A stretch of 64,000 nt of DNA from positions 122,501-186,500 of the forward strand of contig JARHVA010003525.1 in the NCBI GenBank assembly GCA_037957365.1, read 5' to 3'. Under the pieces are notes generated by a model. That model ran no database searches. It was not told where the DNA came from and saw nothing but the letters and a program-made list of their open reading frames with translations. The position numbers were made by a program, and so were the translations under genes. Positions 22,883 through 34,323 of the stretch are shown piece by piece. This stretch comes from Torreya grandis. Its lineage: Eukaryota; Streptophyta; Pinopsida; Cupressales; Taxaceae. Each line of letters starts with the position of its first letter. Positions within the stretch are counted from its first letter, which is position 1.

Positions 22883-23073
22883 AAACTCTCCATTGATTGG
22901 AGTTATCTAGATGGCAGGATAATAATCAATTTGGAATTAGTAAAGAGGTAGGAAGACCAACATACCTAAAAGGTAGAACTTGAAATTATTCAAGATAGAC
23001 AAAGGGTCTACATAGACGTGAACTGATTCAAAAATTATCTTAGGCACAAGAATACATGTCTCCAAAAATGAAT
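22883..23073. repeat. 191-bp flank duplication, left copy
   Basis: Ends two bases before the LTR start at 23076. Its partner is 34015-34205, at the right LTR end of the same element: same length with no gaps, about 8-9% different by eye. Shared text includes AAACTCTCCATTGATTGG and GAGGTAGGAAGACCAACATA. Far longer than a normal 4-6 bp target duplication. Confidence 0.9.
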
Positions 23074-23075
23074 GT

Positions 23076-24253
23076 TGTAGTCATATAAAATGTCAAAATT
23101 GGTAGCTTGAGTGTGGCTTCTGACACCCAACCCATAGGTCCCTCTTGCATGCTCTCATGACCCTTATAGACACTTTTTTGCTTATTCCCAATCATTCATA
23201 GACTTTTGAGACCTAATTTCAGCTCAGCTAGGTTCCTTTTTCCATGCTAATTCCATCCCCCTTGGTCCTATACCTATAGGACAATAGCACCCAACTTGGA
23301 CTATAGCATTGGACCCTAGAGTGTCCCATTTCCTATGCTCCTATCTAATCACATTTCTAGCCTAGATGACCATTTCTTTTTTATTCCTCTTCTTCATTGT
23401 GTCAACCTAACATGAATAAATTTAATCCATGACCAATAGATCTATATAAAATCCCATTCAAAGTTCATTTAGAAGGGGTTGAAAAATACTTATCAAGAAA
23501 ACAAGAATATAAGTAAAACCATTAAGGCAAATTTCCCTATTCTCTGCATACAACCATCTAATACAACTACCATCATATTCAAACCCTCACACTAGTCCCT
23601 AGCCACCTCAAACACATCCAATTTATCATTTTCTCATCCATATAACACTATTACACAAAGCACATCAAGTGGAAGAACTATATATGGCTTGATCCCTCTT
23701 CAGAGTATTGGTATATAGGCAACGTGCCCACACAAGGGGTATGGACACATGTTCAATGCATCTTACACACACTAACACTCCCTCTTTCTCAAGTTTCATT
23801 CAAGCACAATGAAGGTCTAGGGTTTGGAGATTAAATATGCTCTATAAGGATCTGTGTCGACATTCAAGACTTAAAATTTCATAGGCAGGCTCACATAGGG
23901 ACAACAGACAAAAACCAAAAAAATCATATCTCTATGACTAGTTTGAACAATGACACCAAACCTTGAAGTGTCTTATTTTCAGTGATCCTATCATTTCATT
24001 GAATGAAATATAGATCCAAATTCATGACACTATCCCAATCTTGCATAACCAGTATCAGCCTATATCTCATCTGTATCAGCTCAAGTTTAAGAAAAATTAT
24101 ATTTCTCCTCTTTAATTACTATTTTTAGAAAGCTATGAAGGTCAAATAAATTATACAAATTAGTGGTTAAATTATTTCAATATTATTTGTTGATTTAGTC
24201 AACTCGTACCTTTAACTAAATTAGGAATAAGACTCCAATATTCTTAAAACTGT
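23076..24253 (+). repeat. 5' LTR of the Tat-like element
   Basis: Begins TGTAGTCATATAAAATG and matches 32821-34014 throughout. CCAAT (23443-23447) lies just before TATATAAAA (23453-23461), a standard plant promoter arrangement. The end is set where similarity with the right LTR stops ('CAATATTCTTAAAACT'). No clear tRNA primer-binding site follows; TGGTGAACCTGA at 24262 is a candidate, but I cannot assign it to a tRNA. Confidence 0.8.
23441..23462 (+). promoter_or_regulatory. CCAAT plus TATA box in 5' LTR
   Basis: GACCAATAGATCTATATAAA; the right LTR keeps CCAAT and CTATAAAATCCC at 33174-33194. The two boxes are only a few bases apart. Likely the element's promoter. Confidence 0.5.
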
Positions 24254-24629
24254 TAAATCATTTGGTGAACCTGACTTACTTTATTTGTGCATAAAAACCC
24301 TATGGTAAATTCCTTACTAATTTTTTCCAATATTTTTCTAATTTTCTCTACATATTTTTAATCAAAAATTAACATTCAATTTTTAAAATTCCATAGTAAT
24401 TTAAAAAAAAAAATCTTCCGAACCCTAGTTGCATATACTAGGTCCCTTTAAATCAAAAATTTTCTAATTTTCTACCTACATATTTAAATCAAAAATTCAC
24501 ATTAATTTTTAAAATTCCTTAGTAATTTTTAAAATATCATTTTCAAAACCCTATCTACATATACTAGGTCCCATTGCTTTTGAGGTATCACCTTACATTC
24601 TAAAATCAAATTTCACATAAAAACAAAAA

Positions 24630-25630
24630 ATGGATCTCATTTATTTAAAAACACTTCTTGCATTTCTTGCAAATAATAAGGAGACCATACTCGGTCCTAT
24701 CATGGACATGAACGATGAAGTTTACCATATGTTAATGGAAAGCTTCATTCTTTCCCTTTCATGCTTACTTTTCATAATATGGGATGATATTAAGAAAGTT
24801 ACTGTTAAACTTAATAAGATCCCTCTCCTTCAAAGCAATGTTTACTTGAATTTAAAGCAAGTTTTCATTACTTACTTTATATCTCTCATGTGGCAAAATT
24901 TTCAAGTTTACCTTGCTAAACACATTAGAAATATTATAGCATATGTCAAAAAAAATTATGCATTCATGCAAAATTTTATTCTCTCTATCCCTTACTTTGT
25001 ATCTCTCATATGAAAAAGTTTTCAAGTTTATCTTGCTAAACATATTAAAAATATCATATCAAATATCAAAGTTTGCTATGCATTAATGCACAAATTCATG
25101 CTCTCTATCCCTTGCTTGCTATCTCTCATGTGGAATGATCTTTATAAACATATTGTTATACAACTTATAACTCCAATGTCATGCATTTCATTTCACATTC
25201 ATGATTTATACCTAGATGCGTATAACTCATTGGCTAATTTTGAGTATTTCCCTATCACTACTAGACACAAGCAAACACTAGTGGTTATATCTATCCCTCC
25301 TCCCTTCAAACTTGATACATATAACTCTTATCATGTAGCTACTACTAGCTCTATGCCTATAGTAGATCACATGGTACATGTTATCACCCAAGTTTATGAA
25401 GATATGCATGTTGATTACACCCGTGGCTATAGATTTATCACTCAGGTTAACACCCCTTCTGATACAGTTTTAGTTCTTGAGATCCTTCAGTGATCAGATG
25501 TTTACAAAGATGTGTTGTATGCAACCCTTTGTAATACTAGAATTCCTATTTCTACTGAACCAGCTTATGTTGCGTCTATCCTCAACACAATGCAATGGAC
25601 TAAAGAGCATATTCATTTGAGAAAGAGGAT
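24630..25630 (+). pseudogene. ORF in gag position with 40-residue tandem repeats
   Basis: One frame is open from ATG 24630 except for stops near 25014 and 25491. Residues ~39 onward form four tandem units of about 40 residues starting with F-I/M-L-S (DNA starts 24744, 24864, 24975 and 25095; periods 120, 111 and 120 bp). Examples are FQVYLAKHIRNII and FQVYLAKHIKNII, each preceded by a hydrophobic 'SIPYFVSLI'-type stretch. The rest (VLVLEILQ.SDVYKDVLYATL, then STEPAYVASILNTMQW) matches the spacer usually found just before protease in Tat elements. No recognisable gag core is present, so the element may lack or have lost gag. The function of the repeat unit is unknown. Confidence 0.6.
24744..25170 (+). 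repeat. 120-bp coding tandem repeat, four copies
   Basis: Copies start at 24744, 24864, 24975 and 25095, the last partial. Length changes are multiples of three (the second copy is 9 bp shorter), so the reading frame is kept across the array. Confidence 0.85.
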
Positions 25631-26605
25631 TTACCCCTGCACCACATCATTGAACAACATCTACCTCTATATATTCAATTAAGAATTACTAATGTATGGG
25701 TAAAAATATTGTTAGTTGATAATGGTTCAGGACTCAACATTTACAACATTTCTTTTTTTAAACATCTTAATATAGAACCTCAAGATCTAGACCATTTTGA
25801 TATGAACATCATAGGTTTTGACAACATTCCACAGAAATTCATGGGTCAAATAACACTCAATCTTACTTTAGGACCTAAGACACTACCAACTACTTGCCAA
25901 GTCATGCCAAATAACCTCAATTATAATTTATTACTTGGTCGGCCTTGGATTCATGATATGCATGTAGTCCCTTCTACACTCCATGCTTGTCTAAAATTTA
26001 ATCACAAAGGATACATCTACACATGCCCAATAGACAATGAACCTTTTAAATACTATCAGGCTGTCGATTCTCCACAAAATTGTATTATGCACTTTAATCT
26101 TAGTAATATCCCTACACAACCCACTACTCATAGTGGACCCTCAGACCATGAAACACATCAGATAATTCCCAATCACCAAATCACTAATTTACTTCCCATT
26201 TTTCACTTAAATGTCTTACTAAGATGTGATATCATGGTAAAGGTCTTGGAAATCATGAAAAAGGAATCATCAATCCTATTGATGCATTCCACACAACATG
26301 AAAAGCAAGGGTGGGGATATCAGCTTACCCTAATTCATGATAAACCTGCTTTCGTCACTTTAAAACATATAATGTTTTGTCCACCCATTACATCGATTGA
26401 ACACACCATTAATCATACTTCAACATTATCATTGATCTATCTTAATCTCATTGATGATACAGTTTCACCATATATGTTCACATTAGATGAATTCTCTAAC
26501 GATGAATCCCTCTTACAATTTCTCAGAGCATATGAGGACCTCCCATCTTGCTATCATAAAAATAGATTTCCTCATCACACAAATGTCCACACATACTTCG
26601 AATAA
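25630..26605 (+). pseudogene. Tat-like aspartic protease region
   Basis: A shifted frame relative to the upstream ORF, open from about 25630 (EDLPLHH) to the stop at 26603-26605. LLVDNGSGLNIY is the retropepsin active site in the DNGS form common in Tat elements. It is followed by IIGFDNIPQKFMGQITLNL, QVMPNNLNYNLLLGRPWIHD (the LLGRPW block) and STLHACLKF. The C-terminal 150 residues are a spacer before RT with no motif I know. About 298 codons from the first ATG at 25709. The best-preserved ORF of this element. Confidence 0.85.
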
Positions 26606-26799
26606 AATCTAGATTCTCTCCAAGACATACCATTTGATTCAAATGATATTATTCCTACAACCCTATACACACTAGATAGTTCCACAATGCTTAATGAGGA
26701 AATAATTAATTTCAATTTTGGAACCGATCAAGATCCTTGCATTGTCTTGTTAGCTAATACCCTATGAAAGGAAGAGGATCCAAATATTTGTCAAAATTT

Positions 26800-27580
26800 A
26801 ATATATTTTACAAAACTCTTTGCTCGGTCTTACTCAGATATGCCAAGAGTTGATGCATCTATAGCTGTTCATTAGATTCCCTTATACCCAGATGCTAAAC
26901 CAGTTAAACAAAAATTTCTCAAAATACATCTTAAGGTGTCTCTCTTAGTCAAAGATGAAATCCAACACCTCTTAGATATTGGCTTCATTCAACCAGTAGG
27001 ACACCCTGAATGGGTTTCTAATATAGTCCCCATATTAAAACCTAATGGACAAATTTGATGTACTAATTCTCAATATTTAAATAAATCATGCCCAAAAGAT
27101 GATTTTCCTTTACCTAACATTAACATGATCATACATTCCACATCCAAGTATAAAATGTTATCATTTATGGATGGATTTATAGGATACAACCAAATCAAAA
27201 TCACTAAAGAATATCAATAGAAATCATCTTTTACAATACCTTAGGGTGCATTTTGTTACATTGTCATTCCTTTTGGATTAAAAAACATTAAAGTCACATA
27301 TTAGCATACCATGATACATATTTTTCATGACTTGATTCACCATACTGTCGAGAATTATGTTGATGATATATTAGCTAAATCCAAATAATGACAACATCAC
27401 ACTATTTATTTATGAAATATCTTTCAAAGACTCAAGAAATACAATGTCTGATTAAACCTAAAGAAATGCATGTTTGGAGTTACAACATGCAAACTCTTAG
27501 GTTTCATTATTTCTCAATGTGGCATAAAATTTGACCCTAAAAAAGTCAAAGCAATTATGAACATGCTACCTCTTATGAAC
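26800..27580 (+). pseudogene. reverse transcriptase of the Tat-like element
   Basis: In one frame with stops: YSDMPRVDASIAVH, KDEIQHLLDIGFIQPV, EWVSNIVPILKPNGQI, KDDFPLPNINMI, LSFMDGFIGYNQIKI, VIPFGLKN, VENYVDDILAKSK (the YVDD catalytic motif is intact), KKCMFGV and LLGFIISQCGIKFDPKKV. Complete RT layout of Ty3/Gypsy; at least six in-frame stops make it non-functional. Confidence 0.9.
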
Positions 27581-28140
27581 TTATAATAACTTTGATCCTT
27601 ACAAGGCAAGATCCAAGCAATCTGTCATTTTGTTGCTTAACTTGCTGATAAAACTCAATCATTCACTCGATTATTAAAGAAAGATACCAAGTTTATATAA
27701 GACAAGCCTATCAAGAAAGCTTCAATACAATCAAGCAATATCTTTTTAATCCTCCTATTTTAGTACCACCTATACCTGACAGGCCTTTTATACTATATAT
27801 CTCCGTAATAGATCATGCATTAGGAGCACTCTTAGCATAACATGATGATCAACATATCGAGTGAGTAATTTATTACATAAACGCACATTAGTTTATTACG
27901 AAAAAATATTCCATGATAAAAAAATTATGTCTAGCATTAGTTTTTGCCACACAAAATCTTTAAAATTACATGGTCAATAATGAGACTCAAGTTATCACAA
28001 AAGCAGATCCATTGAAGTTTCTAATGACAAAAACATATCACTTTGGTCACATCACAAAATGGGTCATGTTATTAATATAGTTTGACTTAAAGATAGTTCT
28101 CCAAAAATTAATAAAGGGCCAAATCATTGTAGACCATTTG
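27581..28140 (+). pseudogene. first RNase H (Gypsy type), degenerate
   Basis: After LQGKIQAI the reading gives RPFILYISVIDHALGALL, KKYSMIKKLCLALVFAT and FDLKIVLQ with frame changes. This corresponds to the Gypsy RNase H (LY.S.....GA.L, YY.EK..L.L..A). Acidic residues are partly lost. Confidence 0.65.
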
Positions 28141-28189
28141 ACAACTGCTCCACTTTTAGACACCAATCCTATTAATGACACATTTAGAG

Positions 28190-28640
28190 ATGATTTTCCT
28201 GCCTAATATACTTATTCTAACACTTAGATCATATTCTTTGATGGTTCTCAATGTGCATCTGATGCAGGGGTAGGCATTGTATTTATCAACTCTTCTGGTC
28301 ACACAATTCTTATTTATATCGATTAAGCTTCTCATGCACCAATAACACCATAGAATATAAAGCACTTATCTTAGGTTTATTTGCTACCCAATCCCTCCAA
28401 ATTAGATCTATTCAAGTCTTTGATGATTCCCAACTTGTTTTCAATCAATATAATGATGTCTATCAGATAAAAGAAGATAATTTTATCCCATATGAGAACA
28501 TGGTACAATGTTTATCATCATAGTTTGATTACTTTTCTATAGAAAGTATACCAAGAAAAGACAATCAAAATGTAGATGAAATGACAAGTGCCACATCCTT
28601 GATTTCTATTGACATCAATGATGATCAAGCTATTTTCATA
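28190..28640 (+). pseudogene. second RNase H-like domain, after RT
   Basis: IIFFDGSQCASDAGVGIVF starts the domain (FDGS with the first catalytic Asp). It is followed, after frame changes, by IEYKALILGLFA (the E of xEY.AL), VFDDSQLVFNQ (second Asp) and RKDNQNVDEMT (last Asp). This is the archaeal-type RNase H fold of Tat elements, placed between the Gypsy RNase H and integrase. In the 45-57 kb element the corresponding domain sits before RT instead. Confidence 0.8.
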
Positions 28641-28879
28641 ATTAAATGATTAAAATTCCCATCAATAACTAATGTACATTTGATTACACTATCCATATTA
28701 GCTACTACACGTAGTTTCGTAACTCTAAAATGGTTCTCTGATATATATAACTTTCTAAACAAATATATTACACCAAGCACTTTTTCATGAAATGATAAAC
28801 ATAAGTTATAAAAACAATCGCTTTGTTATGTAATCATTGGCAGAGACCTTTTTAAATGATCCTTTGATGGATAATTGAT

Positions 28880-29980
28880 TCGATGCTTGACTTCAACAAA
28901 AGCCAAAATTTCTCTTACACAAATACATGATAGTGAGTGTGGTGGTCACTTCACTGGAAAGGCCATGTCACATAAATTGCTTCGACAAGGGTACTAATAG
29001 CCTAGCATGGAAGATGAATGTTCACAATACACAAATCTATGCGATAAATGTCAACGACATAGTAACCTACAACTTGCACCATCACAATAATTGCAACATA
29101 TTATCTCTCCATGGATATTTATGTTATGGGGATTTAGTCTTATTGGAAAAATTAACTCTAAATCTATCGATGGGCATAAGTTCATCATAACTACATAATA
29201 TTTTACCAAGAGAGTGGAATCCATCCCACTCCAATTTACCATAGGGGAGGACATTTGTAGCTTCCTTATGACTCATATTATTTCATGCTTTGGCCTACCT
29301 ACAGCCATCATTTTTGATAATGGAACATCATTCAAGAACAAAACTATCAAGAAATGTTGCAAAAAATATAAGATTAAACACACATTATCCACTCCTATTA
29401 CCCATAAGGAAATGGTCAAGCAAATGCTTCCAATAAAACCATCAACAACATTTTGAGTAAAATAGTGACCAAATCTGGAGATGATTGGCACAATTAACTA
29501 GTCTTTACATTATGGGCCTATCGCACAAGTATTCATATGCCCATAATAACCACTCCTTATTCACTCATTTATGGCATAAAAGAATTTTTACCATTAGAGT
29601 TATAAATCCCATCTCTTCGTGTCTCCCTTAAAGGTATTCTCATTGATGACCAGTTTCGTGAAAAGTGTCTACACTAGCTCGAATAGTTTAACCATACACA
29701 CACTCAAGCAACATAACATCTCATAATCTACCAGCAACGTATATAATGATCCTACAAAAAATGAGTTCACTCTAGAGAATTCAAAGTTAATGATCTCATT
29801 CTCAAATAAAATGTTTGCAATGTCAATGCCAAAGAAGAAATCAAAGAAAAATTCAAACCAAATTGGCTAGGTCCATACATTATTACCAAATATCTTATCC
29901 CTAAAGTGTATCATCTAGCCTTACTTGAAGGAAATAAACTCAAAAAATCCAATGAATATTATGCATCTATGTAGATTCCA
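28880..29980 (+). pseudogene. integrase of the Tat-like element
   Basis: HDSECGGHFTGKAMSHKLL and CDKCQRH form the HHCC zinc-binding part. FTKRVESIPL and FGLPTAIIFDNGTSFKN carry the second catalytic Asp in its usual DNG context. The C-terminal FKPNWLGPYIITKYL and PKVYHLALLEG match the end of Gypsy integrases. No clear chromodomain follows. Several frameshifts. Confidence 0.85.
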
Positions 29981-30144
29981 TGTCTAGCATTTCATTTCAC
30001 ACATTGTATTGCACATAATTTTCCAAAATTACTTATATATAACTTTTTTTCAAATTGATTCTACATAGTTTATTTTTGCTTACTTGTACATAGTTTTTTA
30101 GTATTTATTTTATATAGGCTTCTCATGATTGATTGTACATATCT

Positions 30145-30278
30145 CAAAATATCAAAAATACCAAAAACATTCAAATATGTCAAAATACCAAAAACATTCA
30201 AATATTTCAAAATACCAAAAACAATACAAAATTTCAAAATCCAAAAACATTCAAATAATTCAAAAACACAAAAAAAAT
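30145..30278. repeat. 27-bp minisatellite, about 4.5 copies
   Basis: CCAAAAACATTCAAATA starts at 30161, 30188, 30215 (variant) and 30241; period 27, 27, 26. Confidence 0.9.
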
Positions 30279-30800
30279 TCAATTGCATGCATTATTCATG
30301 CTTTACATTTTTACTACCATGCTAGACTTACATTTTGTTGTTCTATGCTATTGTTTTTTGATTTATCTACATTATCATGCTTCACTTGATCTTCTTTGAG
30401 TGTGTGCAGTGACATCTAAATCCTTGATTGCTTCACTCTACCCATTAAGGGGGAATCTTACTTCTACATTCTAGACATACATCAATACATTTACCCACTA
30501 GGGGCATATTCTACATGACTACACCATCCAAGTTATGTTATTCCTATACCACACACTGTAGTTATCATGTTGATGTACATCACTTACTAGCTTACATAGA
30601 TTACCCTATCGACATTCACTAGTATATAACACTTGTGTATTTTTTAGCATATACCTAGTCTTGTACTCCATGTCTTTTATAATTTCAATTCTTGCTTTGA
30701 TTAGTTAGATGCGATTGTATTTACAATAGTTACATGCCTTCCTTTCTTGTTTTGCATAGCTAGATGTGATTGCATTTCTTAGTTCCTATTTTGTCTCATG

Positions 30801-30935
30801 TATGTGCCTTAAGACATTTGCTAATGTCTTTTGCTTCTATTTTTGTATGTGCCTTAGTACATTTTCTAATGTACTTTACTTAAATTTTTATGTGTGCCTT
30901 AGGACATTTGCCAATATCCTTTGCTTTTAATCTTC
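30801..30935. repeat. 45-bp array, three copies, each with a stem-loop
   Basis: TATGTGCCTTA (or variant) starts at 30801, 30846 and 30891, exactly 45 bp apart. Stems: AAGACATT/AATGTCTT (30811-30830), AGTACATT/AATGTACT (30856-30875), AGGACATT/AATATCCT (30901-30920), all with a 4-base loop. Differences between copies are paired across the stem in the first two. Confidence 0.9.
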
Positions 30936-32011
30936 TATGCACTTATGGCCCTTGTGCCAACCTTTCTTGTTTCCAATTATGTGTATATGTGGCATTTAAG
31001 CATGCCTTGTATTCTTGCTTTTTAGTTTGAGTGATGTGCCCATGTCTCTTGTTTGCTTGGCCCCCTGGCCACTCATGTATACTTCTTACTTCTTGTCTTG
31101 TGTGCTTGTTGTTTGTTTACTTCTCAATTGTTTGTAATGCCATAATCCACATCATGCATTTATTGCTTTATTGGATGCCATAATGGACATCATGCTCTAT
31201 CCCTCCTTAATAATTAACAACTAACATTTCTAGATTTAGTTCAATACATTGCACATGTTATTACATTATTATATCTATCTAGGCATACCCATATTGATCT
31301 AACAAGCTCCAATACAAACCATGTTATATCTTGAGACATCTTTTGATTATCATTGTTATATCATATATTTTGCAACATAACACACTTTCAGGGCACCTTC
31401 TTCTGAGGGTAGTCATTTTAGGGTCTTCATTCCTACTCTCATAAGAGGGGGAAACAAACAGAGGTTTTGTCATAGAGATTAGAGCTCTTACCAGTCAAAA
31501 AAATAGTTTTTAGAACACTCAGAACAATAATTAAAAATTAGACTAGGCAAAATAGACTAGAAAAATAGTGATAATTACAGAACAATCATCAGTTTTAGCA
31601 AAGGAAAATAGTGTTAGACATGGAAAATAGTGTCAAATAGTAGGGTGTCCTATTTTTGATGTTCCTATCCAAATAGAAAAAAACCTAAATTTTTTAGAAA
31701 TAAATAGAAAGGTCAGCTTAGTTACAATTTTGTCAGATATAGATCAGTCCCAATTTAGTAGCTTTAGTACTATTTTTCTCAAAATATCTAAATATAGGGG
31801 GCATCATGCATGACATAATGCCTCTCACTTATAGTTTAAGATTGGGTAATTAGTATAAATTCTAGATTAGAATCCATATTATAGACACCAGTAATTGGGG
31901 ACAATGTGCATGACACATTTCACTTATTTTCTTTTTGAGTTCAGTTTATTACCCAGACATTCGTAGTAGTTGCATGCCTTATTCTATCTGCAAGTTGTTG
32001 GCATCATTTCA

Positions 32012-32150
32012 GAGTAGCTTTCAGACAAGCCTAACCTCCACATTCTCGACTGGCTTCTACATAAGCCTAGTTTCTAGTTTTGGAGTGGCTTTCATACAAT
32101 CCTGATCTCTTCCTTCTAGAGTGGCCAAGATTGGCCTAGTTTCTAATACA
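32012..32150. repeat. 36-bp tandem array, four copies
   Basis: GAGTGGC(TTTC) variants start at 32012, 32048, 32083 and 32119 (period 36, 35, 36), with a shared 'CCTAGTTTCTA' downstream. Confidence 0.8.
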
Positions 32151-32243
32151 CATTCATCTATCCATGCCACATTGTCAAATTTTAGATCATTCATGAGCTT
32201 CAAGAGCCATCTCATATGACACATTTTCATACCAGTATCAGTT

Positions 32244-32455
32244 CATAGCTTCACTTAGTGGGTAATGATGGAGCCAAAGGACTAGATAGCCTTTGTATTC
32301 TTGAGCCACCTACTCAAAGGGATTGGGAACATAGTCCAAAAATTTATTAGCACATGCATGATCACATAGCTTCACTTAGTAGGTGATGATGGATCCAAAG
32401 GGCCAATCTTTACATTCTTGAGCCACTCTCAAGGAATTAAGCACTTAGCTATGTT
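32244..32455. repeat. 121-bp direct tandem repeat, two copies
   Basis: CATAGCTTCACTTAGTRGGT starts at 32244 and 32365. Both copies continue ATGATGGA.CCAAAGG and later ATTCTTGAGCCAC. Confidence 0.85.
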
Positions 32456-32803
32456 CATGATATTACTCTTGGTGCAACACATACCCAATATTACTCAGCA
32501 TCATCCAACATCACTCAACATCATAACATGTTTTTTATTAGTCTGTATACTCAGTGAGGTGTATTCATTCCTTTCTCTTCCTCTTTCTCTCACCCAACTT
32601 TATACATTCTTATTTTACATATAGCATATCTAGTAAGAATTGATCTACTATTTTTTTTCTCTTGTAGAATTAAACTTCACAATGTGATCTCTCTATGCAC
32701 ACCCAACATCATAAAACATCATGGGCTTCACCCTTGCAGGGAAGTTCAGGTATGCTTTCTACTTTCCCTTTATCCTAGTATATTGATTTGCAGCATCATT
32801 AGA

Positions 32804-32820
32804 ATAAATGGGGGGACAAA
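32804..32820 (+). other. polypurine tract before the 3' LTR
   Basis: AATGGGGGGACAAA immediately before TGTAGTC. Equivalent tracts end at 689 and 3288. Confidence 0.75.
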
Positions 32821-34014
32821 TGTAGTCATATAAAATGTCAAAATTGGTAGCTTGAGTGTGGCTTATGACACCCAACCCATAGGTCCCTCTTGTAGCCCTC
32901 ATGACCTTTCTAGACACCTTTTTGCTTATTCCCAGTCATCTATAGAATTTTGAACCTAATTTTGGCTCAGTCAAGCTAACTTTCCCATGTTAATTACATC
33001 CCCCAAGTCCTTTACCTATAGGACAATATCACCTAACTTAGAATATAGTGTTGGACCCTAGGGTGTCACATTTTTAGTGCTCTTGTCCAATCACATTTTG
33101 AGCCTAGATGATCATTTCCTTTTTATTCCTCTTCTTCATTATGTCAGCCTAACATGAATACATTTAACTCATGACCAATAGATCTCTATAAAATCCCATT
33201 CAAATTTCATTTATAAGGGGTTGGCAAATACTTATCAAACAAGCAAGAATACAAGTAAAACTATTAAGGCAAATTTCCCTATTATCGATATATAACCATC
33301 TAATATAGCTACCAACATATTCAAACCCTCACACCAGTCCCTAGCAATCTCAAGCACATTTAGTTTAGCATTTTTGTATCCACATAAAACTATTGCATAA
33401 AGCACATCAAGTGGGATAACTACACATGGCTTGATCCCTCTTCAAAGTATTGGTATGTAAGCAGTGTGTCCACACAAGGGGTGTTGATACACATTTAGTG
33501 CATCTTACACACACTAACCCCCCCTCTTTCTCAAGTTTCATTAAAGCACAATGAAGTTCTAGTGTTTGAATATTAAATCTGATCTACAAGGAGCTCCATC
33601 GACATTCAGGATTTGAAAGTTCATAGGCATGCTCACATAGGGACAGTGGACAAAACCCAAAAAACTTAGATTTTATGACCAATTTGGACAAAAGTGATAA
33701 GACCTAGACTATAGTCCTAGACCTTGAAGTGTCATGTTTTTGACACTCATATCCTTTCATTAAATTAAATCCAGATCTAGATTCATGACACTATCCCAAT
33801 CCTTCATAGCTGGTATCAACCTCTATCTTAGTCATATCAACCTAGTTTTAAGATAAGTCACATTTCTCCTCTTTCATTACTATTTTTAGAAAGCTAAAAA
33901 GGTCAAATAAATTATAGAAATCAGTGGTTAAATTATTGCAATATTATTTACTAATTTAATCAATTCAAACCTTTAATTAATTTAAGAATAAGACTCCAAT
34001 GTTCCCAAAACTAT
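32821..34014 (+). repeat. 3' LTR of the Tat-like element
   Basis: Direct repeat of 23076-24253, starting TGTAGTCATATAAAATG. Ends within 'CCCAAAACTAT', directly against the flank duplication that begins at 34015. Confidence 0.8.
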
Positions 34015-34323
34015 AAACTCTCCATTGATTGGAGTTATCTAGATGGTAGGATAATAATCAATTTGGAATTTTTGAAGAGGTAGGAAGACCAACATACCTA
34101 AAATGTAGAACTTAAAATTATTCAAAATAGACAAAGGGTTTATACAGATGTGTATTGATTCAAAAATGATCTTAGGCATGAGAATACATGTCTTCAAGAA
34201 TGAATACTGAGAAGGCCTAGTGAAAGCACCCAAGTTTTTGTGGTAGGTATATACAAGGTTATGGATAATACAATAACATAGAACATTAAATGTCTTAGAC
34301 TAATCTTGTGAAGCACATTATAA
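34015..34323. repeat. shared host segment between the two LTR elements
   Basis: 309 bp lying between two LTR elements. Its first 191 bp (34015-34205) repeat 22883-23073; its last 170 bp (34154-34323) repeat 39745-39914. It is therefore the only copy in the window holding both halves. No coding content. Confidence 0.9.

Larger units (their letters stand above)
29981..32803 (+). other. long 3' non-coding region with tandem arrays
   Basis: 2.8 kb between integrase and the 3' LTR with no supported gene. It holds at least four separate arrays (27, 45, 36 and 121 bp units), listed individually. Such regions are known in Tat/Ogre elements. Short frames over the arrays (30125-30389) are by-products of the repeats. 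Confidence 0.75.
23076..34014 (+). mobile_element. Tat-like Ty3/Gypsy retrotransposon, decayed
   Basis: Complete in layout: 5' LTR 23076-~24253, coding region 24630-29980, a 2.8-kb 3' non-coding region rich in tandem arrays, a purine tract (32807-32820) and 3' LTR 32821-~34014. Domain order is repeat ORF in the gag position, protease, RT, RNase H, second RNase H-like domain, integrase. A second RNase H after the first, and a long 3' untranslated region with tandem repeats, are known marks of Tat/Ogre-type plant elements. Stops and frameshifts are scattered through pol. LTRs differ by roughly 10-13% by eye. No 4-6 bp target duplication is seen; instead 191-bp direct repeats flank it. Confidence 0.85.

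Noticed and set aside
24852..25043. 63-codon minus-strand ORF over the 120-bp repeat
   Set aside because: Shadow of the plus-strand repeat ORF, whose frame matches the pol orientation.
30070..30389. three overlapping lysine/isoleucine-rich ORFs
   Set aside because: Generated by the 27-bp minisatellite on both strands.
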